Below are positions 6,362-11,562 of a stretch of 11,562 nucleotides of DNA, in pieces; position 1 is the first letter of the stretch, and every line of letters starts with the position of its first letter. Position numbers and translations under genes: made by a program. The notes under the pieces were generated by a model. The model was not told the DNA's origin, ran no database searches, and was given only the letters and a program-made list of their open reading frames with translations. Source of the DNA: Candidatus Poribacteria bacterium (lineage in GTDB: Bacteria; Poribacteria; WGA-4E; WGA-3G); assembly GCA_007571355.1 (NCBI GenBank), contig RKRO01000345.1, positions 1-11,562 of the forward strand, given 5' to 3'.

Positions 6362-8104
6362 ATGGCTCATGAACTCATGACGAATGAAGAGAATTACGCT
6401 TTTGATGTGGCAGGCTACCTACACGTTCCCGGCGTTCTCAGTCAGGAAGAGGTAGCGGCACTCAACGAGGCATTAAACGCATTTAGTGAGAACGAGATGT
6501 TGTTAGGGGGCGACACGCCGCACCGCGAATTGTTTCGCGACTTACTGGTACATCCAACATTGGTGTGGTATCTGAACCAGATCATCGGACACGGTTTCCG
6601 ACTCGATCAGGCACCCCGATTGTTGGGGCAGCGAGAAGGTGAAACCGGTCTAACACTCACCGGCGGCGATGAACCCAGAAATCCATCCTTGGCATACCGC
6701 ATACAAAAGGATAGGAGGAGCTGCCAAGGTGTGAAAGCGGTCTGGGCGTTGGACGACATCGAAGAAGACGACGGTGGACTCGTCGTTGTCCAAGCGAGCC
6801 ACAAGAGCAATGTCGAAACACCGCACGACTTGGCAACCGGCGTTGATGATATGGACGTAGTGGTGCAACCGGAATTCAAGGCAGGTGATATTTTCTTGGT
6901 TGCCGAACCGACACTCCAAGGCGTTCGTCCCTGGAAAAACGAACCGAAAAGGTTGTTGAGTTACTGGTATGCCGCGCGTGCAGCAATCCAATCCAATCCG
7001 GTTGGACCCCACTCGGAAACTGAAGCTTTGCCGGGATGGGCGAACGAAGCAACGCCAGCGCAAAAGGCTGTCATGTATGTCCCCGGGTATAAGGGTTCAA
7101 GTCCGCCACCCGTCCTCAACACAGACGGCGAAGAGGCATGGGTGGAGAAAAACTCGACGGTCGTTCATCCATCAATTTATATGCGCGACCCGAATTCAGG
7201 TATTGATGAGAAAGAATTCTATTTCTGGGACCTAAACGGGTACCTCGTAGTGCGCGGTGTGATGGATGAGCAGTGGCTGGCAGAAGCAAATGAAGCGGTG
7301 GATAAATTCCAAGACCGCATCGTTGTCGGTAGTGAACTGGCGGGCGGATCGGTCAGTCAAGCCGGCACAGGGCGTCCGCTCCTACCGGGCCTGTTAAGTC
7401 TACCCGACCCTTATAATGCTCCCTTCCGTCGTATGATTGCGCATCCTGCTGTGGTGCAGCGTCTCAATTGGATGGGCGGCAGCGGTTATCGTACAGGTGG
7501 CGCGACCGTGTTCTGTGCCGTTGAAGGCACATCCGGACACTCACTCCACGATGGCAATGAACCGATGAGTCCATCACGCGGTTATGATTTCAAAAACGGG
7601 CGCAGTTATGCCGAGACCGTCACGATCACATGGCAACTGCGGGATGTCGAACCCGGACTCGGCGGTTTCGCGTGTGTACCCGGTTCCCACAAGACGCAAT
7701 ACTCGATGCCACGCGGCATTCGGACATGCGACGACACAATGGGGTTAGTGGTACAACCTGTTATGAAAGCCGGGGATGTCCTCTTCTTTATGGACGGCGG
7801 TTGTACACACGGTGCCTTAGCATGGAAGAACCCCATCCCCAGGCGTGGTGTCCTGATTAAGTATCAGTCGAAAAATGTCAACTGGGGCGGTGGTGTAATA
7901 GATCCGCAGGACAGATGGGGCAATATGGTCGAAGATATGACCGAAGAACAGTTCGCTGTCATGCGAGGTCCCGAACGCGATGGTCGACACCGAACGGTAC
8001 CGCGGCTGGTTGTCGAAGATGGACAGGTGTTCGTTTCGTATGACCCAGAAGGCGATAGTTATGCATCAAAGCATCGCCGAAAACCGGGGGAAAAACGTTC
8101 ATAA
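6362..8104 (+). CDS. Tandem-domain phytanoyl-CoA dioxygenase (PhyH) family protein
   Basis: 580 residues containing two copies of the PhyH double-stranded beta-helix fold, at about 10-206 and 284-505. Each copy repeats the same landmarks: a GYL-V--GV start, a HP-V-LN segment, a WALDDIEEDDGG or WQLRDVEPGLGG strand, and an SHK motif. Each also has an AGD(I/V) strand and a WKN loop ahead of a conserved Arg. PhyH enzymes are Fe(II)/2-oxoglutarate oxygenases using His, Asp and a distal His. The C-terminal copy keeps candidates His393/His396, Asp397, His483 and Arg494/495. The aligned N-terminal positions are Leu97/Thr100, Gly101 and Gln186, so that copy probably does not bind iron. The substrate is unknown; many family members hydroxylate small molecules. 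The creatininase-like gene 100 nt downstream may act in the same pathway. Confidence 0.85.
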   Translation: MAHELMTNEENYAFDVAGYLHVPGVLSQEEVAALNEALNAFSENEMLLGGDTPHRELFRDLLVHPTLVWYLNQIIGHGFRLDQAPRLLGQREGETGLTLTGGDEPRNPSLAYRIQKDRRSCQGVKAVWALDDIEEDDGGLVVVQASHKSNVETPHDLATGVDDMDVVVQPEFKAGDIFLVAEPTLQGVRPWKNEPKRLLSYWYAARAAIQSNPVGPHSETEALPGWANEATPAQKAVMYVPGYKGSSPPPVLNTDGEEAWVEKNSTVVHPSIYMRDPNSGIDEKEFYFWDLNGYLVVRGVMDEQWLAEANEAVDKFQDRIVVGSELAGGSVSQAGTGRPLLPGLLSLPDPYNAPFRRMIAHPAVVQRLNWMGGSGYRTGGATVFCAVEGTSGHSLHDGNEPMSPSRGYDFKNGRSYAETVTITWQLRDVEPGLGGFACVPGSHKTQYSMPRGIRTCDDTMGLVVQPVMKAGDVLFFMDGGCTHGALAWKNPIPRRGVLIKYQSKNVNWGGGVIDPQDRWGNMVEDMTEEQFAVMRGPERDGRHRTVPRLVVEDGQVFVSYDPEGDSYASKHRRKPGEKRS

Positions 8105-8128
8105 CAAACCTGTCTCCATCTAAATGCA

Positions 8129-8149
8129 GGCAGGGTTTGAAACCCCGCC
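8129..8149 (+). other. Intergenic hairpin between the PhyH and creatininase genes
   Basis: GGC-A-GGGTTT-G-AAACCC-C-GCC is a near-perfect palindrome with one A/C mismatch and a very short loop. It begins 25 nt after the PhyH stop. No T-run follows, so it is more likely an mRNA processing or stability hairpin, or a short palindromic repeat, than a terminator. Confidence 0.5.
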
Positions 8150-8191
8150 AGTGCCTTAATACGTGGGACTCCAAAAAACACGCGGTTCCAT

Positions 8192-8197
8192 AAGGAG
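8192..8197 (+). promoter_or_regulatory. Ribosome-binding site fixing the creatininase-family start
   Basis: AAGGAG lies 7 nt before the ATG at 8205. An upstream in-frame start candidate at 8163 has no such site, so the downstream ATG is chosen. Confidence 0.8.
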
Positions 8198-8204
8198 CGT
8201 CGAA

Positions 8205-9101
8205 ATGAAACACAATAAAGTCCGATGGGAACGGATGTTTCCAGACGAATTAGAAGCGGCGTTAGCGGCGTGTCCGATGGTCTATCTACCCTATGGGTTG
8301 TGCGAACCGCACGGTTGGCACAATGCCGTCGGGATGGATGCGATTCGCGCACACGAATGCTCGTGTCAGGCAGCGCAAGCACACGGCGGGATTGTCGCTC
8401 CACCGTTTTACTGGCACTGCCATGAAATCGGCGGCTACGGTTCCTGGGGACACAACCAAGTCAACCAAGAACGACCGTGGCTAACAGCGATCCCACCTTG
8501 GATGTTTTTGAAGAATATCTGCTATCACATTCGAGCGGTAGATGCACTCGGTTTTCACGGTGCGATCCTGTTTTCGGGACATTCGGGTCCGCATCGGTTG
8601 GACGTGCCGGTGGTGATTGAAATTATGCAGGCACACGTCGGCGTTCGGATGTATTCGACGATGAGCATCGGGACGGATATCGAGCGTTTCCTAGACGGTA
8701 AAGGATTGGGCGGACACGCGGGACGCGGGGAAACATCCCTGCTCTGGGCAGTCGCACCAGATTGTGTGGATATGTCGCGGATGCCGACAGACGAGACACG
8801 CGTACCCGATTTCGCAATGGGGGCTTTCAACGAATCCTCCAGTCGACGCGTCGGGGAACAGATGGTAGCAGATATTGTGGCGTATTTCGGTGAAAAGACG
8901 AAGGAATTGCTGACGGCATACAAAACAGAGGTGACGAATCACACACCCCTAACGTTTGACGATGTGGAAGGGATTTGGGAAGACGAGATCCGACCGAAGT
9001 TGGCTGAGTTCGCTTCCTTGCAGCCCCCCGAACCAGCACCGCCTTCCGATTCTCGATGGTATCCGAACTCACAAGTACCGAAAAAAGGACGAATACTTTA
9101 A
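8205..9101 (+). CDS. Creatininase-family amidohydrolase
   Basis: 298 residues, slightly longer than the family's usual ~250. Creatininase-family enzymes are two-metal amide or lactam hydrolases; examples are creatininase and riboflavin-pathway formamide hydrolases. The signature LPYGLCEPHGWHNAVGMD gives metal ligands Glu34, His36 and Asp45, with His39 also conserved. FSGHSGPH supplies His126, and HAGRGETS supplies Glu176, the equivalent of the family's HAGE-ETS motif. The usual GHGGN or creatininase GHYEN motif is altered to GHSGPH. Together with the different surroundings, this argues against true creatininase activity. No signal peptide is visible, so it should be cytosolic. It follows the PhyH gene by 100 nt on the same strand and may hydrolyse a product of that oxygenase; that link is inferred from proximity only. 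Confidence 0.85.
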   Translation: MKHNKVRWERMFPDELEAALAACPMVYLPYGLCEPHGWHNAVGMDAIRAHECSCQAAQAHGGIVAPPFYWHCHEIGGYGSWGHNQVNQERPWLTAIPPWMFLKNICYHIRAVDALGFHGAILFSGHSGPHRLDVPVVIEIMQAHVGVRMYSTMSIGTDIERFLDGKGLGGHAGRGETSLLWAVAPDCVDMSRMPTDETRVPDFAMGAFNESSSRRVGEQMVADIVAYFGEKTKELLTAYKTEVTNHTPLTFDDVEGIWEDEIRPKLAEFASLQPPEPAPPSDSRWYPNSQVPKKGRIL

Positions 9102-9111
9102 CATATTCCGC

Positions 9112-9140
9112 TTGTACCACAAACTGTTAGTTTGTGTTTC
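9112..9140 (+). repeat. Structured dispersed repeat, copy 1
   Basis: CACAAACT (9118-9125), loop GTT, AGTTTGTG (9129-9136) is a perfect 8-bp hairpin. The 29 nt starting TTGTACC and ending TTTC are 23/29 identical to 11447-11475. Five of the six differences are transitions, and one stem pair is A-T here but G-C in the other copy, so the pairing is conserved. It sits in the leader of the downstream membrane-protein gene, covering a GTG that could otherwise be taken as its start. Confidence 0.6.
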
Positions 9141-9202
9141 CGTATCGTATCGCTTCAGCAAGTGTTGTAAATACGCAACATAATTTCAGCAATGATATTA
9201 CG

Positions 9203-10570
9203 ATGAAATTTAAACACCTCAGTCAATCCGCACTCGCAAAGAAGGTAACCGTTTGGACAATCCCCACCTTACTCCTATTTTTCGGGTTTCTCTTTAACCT
9301 GTGGCATGTCGCGGAGCAGCAGTGGTTTACCAATCATCAGCGAGATACCGAAAGCCTCGTGATTGGAAGAATGGTTAAATCCCATCAAGACGGCATCTTC
9401 TCGGCAGGGGGGCTGAATGGCGCGGGAACAGCGACGAATATCCAGCAGGAATGGATAACTTCGAATCAGATTGACAATCAATACGCAGCCTATCTCAACA
9501 GCGGTTCCTTTGATACATTTTCAACTTATATGTCCCAACCCGGCGGTCAAGGCATGATTTTCAGTTTGTTCGACGGGCTTATGCCGCTATCGCCGAAAAT
9601 TAAGTTAGGGTGTTTCTATGTGTTAACGGCACTCCTCTCAGCCATCGCATTGACTTCGATTATAGGTTGGTTCTACGAAGAATTGGGCGGGTGGGTCGCG
9701 ATATTCGTCATAGTTTCGGTGGTGCTTTCCCAGTGGTTGACAGTCTTCGGTAAAAATCTCTGGTGGTGTCTATGGGCATTCTATCTGCCGATGATTATGG
9801 GACTGTACTTCCTCAAACATCACAGAGAGACCCTGAACCGCCAACACATCAGGTTTGGGGTTCTGATCGCCATCGCAGTCTTCATCAAGTGCTTTATCAA
9901 CGGTTTCGAGTATATCACCACCACGTTGGTCATGATGCTGGTGCCATTCGTCTATTATGCCATCCTCAATAAGTGGAGCGGTCGTCAATGCGTGAAATGG
10001 ACGCTTGTCGCCGGAATCGGTTCAGGTGTCGCAATTTTTCTCACTCTCATCATATTATGTTTCCAGATCGGTGCTGCAAAAGATGGGTTTATGGATGGGG
10101 TTGCGCATATCATCTGGTCTTTCGGTAAACGCACGTATGCAAATGCGGAAGACTATCCGCCAGTATATGCTGCCAGTCTGAACGCGAGTACGTTAAGTGT
10201 GGTCATGACTTACATGAACGGTATTTTCTTTGACCTCAACAACTATCTATCCATCAAGAACGCCTTCGTCTCCAATTTCCTACTGAAAATCCGTTATGGC
10301 TACCTGATTGTTCTCTTTATCGCGATGTCCGCGCTGCTATTTTGGCGTAGTCATAAAGTCATGCCGACAGAGCGAAAAAGACACTTCATTGCCTTAATCT
10401 GGGCAACATGGTTTTCAATCTTAGCACCTTTATCGTGGTTCATTATCTTCAAGGCGCACTCGTACATCCATACGCACATGAGTTTTCTTTTATGGCAGAT
10501 GCCGTTTACGCTCTTCGGCTTCGCCGTGTTCGGTGCTGCTGTTATGGGATGGACGAAAATAAATAACTGA
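9203..10570 (+). CDS. Polytopic membrane protein of unknown function
   Basis: 455 residues from the ATG at 9203, beginning MKFKHLSQ. The in-frame GTG at 9134 is rejected because it lies inside the dispersed hairpin repeat. The chosen start also lacks a clear Shine-Dalgarno sequence, so it is not certain. There are about ten hydrophobic segments: about 15-37, 135-156, 163-181, 186-204, 216-233, 236-255, 264-289, 366-382, 394-413 and 429-449. Two sizeable loops lie at 38-134 and 290-365. Notable motifs are KRTYANAEDYPPVY (309-322) and KAHSYIHTHMSF (417-428), a His-rich stretch before the last helix. One helix, a large outer loop and then many helices recalls GT-C glycosyltransferases or other polyprenyl-sugar enzymes, but no catalytic Asp motif could be assigned. 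It starts 101 nt after the hydrolase gene; co-transcription is possible. Confidence 0.65.
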   Translation: MKFKHLSQSALAKKVTVWTIPTLLLFFGFLFNLWHVAEQQWFTNHQRDTESLVIGRMVKSHQDGIFSAGGLNGAGTATNIQQEWITSNQIDNQYAAYLNSGSFDTFSTYMSQPGGQGMIFSLFDGLMPLSPKIKLGCFYVLTALLSAIALTSIIGWFYEELGGWVAIFVIVSVVLSQWLTVFGKNLWWCLWAFYLPMIMGLYFLKHHRETLNRQHIRFGVLIAIAVFIKCFINGFEYITTTLVMMLVPFVYYAILNKWSGRQCVKWTLVAGIGSGVAIFLTLIILCFQIGAAKDGFMDGVAHIIWSFGKRTYANAEDYPPVYAASLNASTLSVVMTYMNGIFFDLNNYLSIKNAFVSNFLLKIRYGYLIVLFIAMSALLFWRSHKVMPTERKRHFIALIWATWFSILAPLSWFIIFKAHSYIHTHMSFLLWQMPFTLFGFAVFGAAVMGWTKINN

Positions 10571-10603
10571 ATCAAAACATGAAGGGGTATGAGCATAAAT
10601 TGA

Positions 10604-10853
10604 TTAGATCGGTGGATTGACAGAAACCAATTGCGTCCCGACGAAATAGAGGGTAACCGCTTTTTGAAAGCTGCCAGTTTCTTTGCATGGACAGCCATAG
10701 AATACGGCAGAGATAGATACAGCGATAAAAATATGCCCCAAAGTGAGCAGTGTCGGGCATATTGTTAGCAAAGAGATGCAGCTATGGTTTGATAAACCTG
10801 CACTCCAGCAATTTTACAAAGACAGTCGTATCAATTTGGACTTGGTCTATTGA
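10604..10853 (+). other. Gap without a confident gene; possible decayed coding sequence
   Basis: The 436 nt between 10571 and 11006 hold no clear gene. Two short plus-strand frames read like protein. One is open from 10604 to its stop at 10766-10768 and includes the stretch GNRFLKAASFFAWTAIEYG. The other runs from an ATG at 10776 to a stop at 10851-10853 and reads QLWFDKPALQQFYKDSR. They are in different frames and lack ribosome-binding sites. They may be remains of one frameshifted gene or chance. I do not recognise the family. Confidence 0.25.
10730..10763 (+). repeat. 9-bp inverted repeat
   Basis: AATATGCCC (10730-10738) and GGGCATATT (10755-10763) are perfect complements around a 16-nt loop. 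The repeat lies 160 nt after the membrane-protein stop. It could be a weak transcript-end hairpin or an operator; no T-run follows on the plus strand. Confidence 0.4.
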
Positions 10854-10929
10854 TGAAAACTGAGCCAAATAGGTCATTTATACTGTATCGCATCAATCTT
10901 CCAAGTTGGAACATCCAGCAAGCCACCAA

Positions 10930-10969
10930 AAAACTTGTAGGGCAAGCATGCCTTAGCCCTACAAGTTTT
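10930..10969. terminator. Strong bidirectional intrinsic terminator
   Basis: AAAACTTGTAGGGC (10930-10943) pairs perfectly over 14 bp with GCCCTACAAGTTTT (10956-10969) around a 12-nt loop. The stem base gives a T-run in both directions (TTTTGTTT on plus, TTTTTT on minus). It lies 37 nt past the stop of the minus-strand VOC gene and is the first strong terminator after the plus-strand group, so it can serve both converging units. Confidence 0.75.
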
Positions 10970-11006
10970 GTTTAATCAAGTATTGCGTTCCGAACGAAAG
11001 TTATTT

Positions 11007-11417
11007 TTACTGTGAATAATCGTTCCGTTTCGCTGGATCATCCGTGAAGTATTCGACGAACTCCCATTCAAAACCGTCCGCATCAATGAAATAGACTCGT
11101 TTTCGGTAGGGATGCGGTCCGACCTTAAAACCCTCCTTATATCCGGCAGCCAGCAGGCGTTCTTTGATGCCTTCAGCATCATCAACAGCAAAACCGAGAT
11201 GGTTTACGTAGTTTCCCTTACGGTCACCTGTGAAAGGGTGCTTGCGGTCTGACAAGGCGATATAAAAATCGTCAGTGCCAAGATGACACCATTTTGTTCC
11301 GTTTGCATTATCACCACCACCCCTGACTCGAAAATCTGGAAAAGCAATTGTTAGAAAATCGATCGCTTTTTCAAGGTCGTTCACGGTCATGTTGGCGTGT
11401 TCAAGATAACGGCTCAT
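11007..11417 (-). CDS. VOC superfamily protein (glyoxalase/bleomycin-resistance/dioxygenase fold)
   Basis: 136 residues, the usual size for a single vicinal-oxygen-chelate protein made of two beta-alpha-beta-beta-beta modules. Module one begins YLEHANMTVNDLEKAIDF (His7 as first metal ligand). Module two begins YVNHLGFAVDDAEGIKERL (His73) and ends DADGFEWEFVEYF (Glu119). The fourth usual ligand, in the FYIALSD strand (51-57), is not an obvious Glu, so metal binding may be altered. Family members include lactoylglutathione lyase, fosfomycin and bleomycin resistance proteins and extradiol dioxygenases; the sequence alone does not decide among them. The protein appears cytosolic. The ATG is supported by AGGAGGA 7 nt upstream. 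It is monocistronic, ending just before the terminator at 10930-10969. Confidence 0.85.
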   Translation of the reverse strand: MSRYLEHANMTVNDLEKAIDFLTIAFPDFRVRGGGDNANGTKWCHLGTDDFYIALSDRKHPFTGDRKGNYVNHLGFAVDDAEGIKERLLAAGYKEGFKVGPHPYRKRVYFIDADGFEWEFVEYFTDDPAKRNDYSQ

Positions 11418-11424
11418 TTTTAGA

Positions 11425-11431
11425 TCCTCCT
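11425..11431 (-). promoter_or_regulatory. Ribosome-binding site of the VOC gene
   Basis: AGGAGGA on the minus strand, 7 nt before the ATG at 11417; a near-consensus site that fixes the start. Confidence 0.8.
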
Positions 11432-11446
11432 AAAGTATGGTAGTTG

Positions 11447-11538
11447 TTGTAGCATAGACTGCTAGTCTGTGCTTCTGAGTCTGCAAACTAAAAGTTTTGC
11501 GGTGTACTTGTCCAGATGCGACGTGCATCGCGCTACAA
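11447..11538 (+). repeat. Multi-hairpin dispersed element, copy 2 (longer)
   Basis: The outer arms TTGTAGC (11447-11453) and GCTACAA (11532-11538) enclose three hairpins. Hairpin 1 is AGCATAGACT, loop GCT, AGTCTGTGCT (11451-11473, one G-U pair), and it shares 3 nt with the outer arm. Hairpin 2 is GCAAACT, loop AAA, AGTTTTGC (11483-11500, one bulge). Hairpin 3 is GATGC, loop GACGT, GCATC (11515-11529). The first 29 nt match copy 1 at 9112-9140. It lies upstream of the VOC gene and may overlap its promoter. A non-autonomous palindromic element or a structured RNA are both possible. Confidence 0.55.
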
Positions 11539-11562
11539 ATAGGAAACTCACGTTAATAGCCC

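Noticed and set aside
8163..8204. Upstream ATG at 8163 as creatininase-family start
   Set aside because: The ATG at 8205 has AAGGAG 7 nt upstream and fits the family's N-terminus; the upstream one has neither.
8059..8403. Minus-strand frame antisense to the creatininase gene start
   Set aside because: The plus-strand genes have clear domains and ribosome-binding sites; this frame is a byproduct of their codon use.
9134..9202. GTG at 9134 as start of the membrane protein
   Set aside because: The codon lies inside a dispersed hairpin repeat, has no Shine-Dalgarno sequence, and adds a low-quality polar stretch before the natural N-terminus.
11447..11538. A tRNA gene, because of the three-hairpin closed layout
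   Set aside because: Arm lengths, missing TTC loop sequence and missing 7-bp acceptor geometry do not fit a tRNA.

Overview
The window looks like part of a chromosome from an uncultured bacterium with many accessory genes. The best guess is Candidatus Poribacteria or a close relative. That is inference from content, not from a marker gene. The content is an ECF sigma factor fused to an Asp-box propeller, ABC-2 permeases with very large extracytoplasmic domains, a phytanoyl-CoA-dioxygenase-like (PhyH) protein beside a creatininase-family amidohydrolase, and a WD40 protein. No rRNA, tRNA, CRISPR array or intact transposase is visible.

Left block. The 3' end of a WD40-repeat gene (+, ends 212) converges with a minus-strand operon across a gap holding a long symmetric imperfect hairpin (236-287). 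The operon reads right to left. First comes a 939-residue sigma-propeller fusion (6175 to 3356). Four bases later comes an ABC-2 type permease (3351 to 1852), then a paralogous permease (1763 to 315). No ABC ATPase is present in the window, so the transporter is incomplete here. The sigma-propeller protein has no visible membrane segment, no adjacent anti-sigma gene, and a well-formed internal ribosome-binding site at the junction of its two halves.

Centre. A 186-bp divergent region (6176-6361) separates the sigma operon from a plus-strand group. It carries a good sigma70-like promoter with an extended -10 pointing right, and a weak ECF-like motif pointing left. The plus group is a double-domain PhyH protein (6362-8104), whose N-terminal half appears to have lost its iron ligands, then a creatininase-family hydrolase (8205-9101) and a polytopic membrane protein of unknown function (9203-10570). 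Small hairpins lie in the gaps.

Right block. A 436-bp gap without a confident gene (10571-11006) holds a possible decayed gene, a 9-bp inverted repeat and a strong 14-bp bidirectional terminator. A minus-strand VOC (glyoxalase/dioxygenase fold) gene follows (11417 to 11007). Beyond its 5' end is a multi-hairpin element (11447-11538). Its first hairpin is 23/29 identical to a hairpin upstream of the membrane-protein gene (9112-9140), with a compensatory base-pair change, so this is a structured dispersed repeat.

The most unusual system is the sigma-propeller plus twin-permease operon. It may be a self-contained regulator and export module in which the propeller takes the place of an anti-sigma factor or signal sensor. 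That mechanism is a hypothesis.
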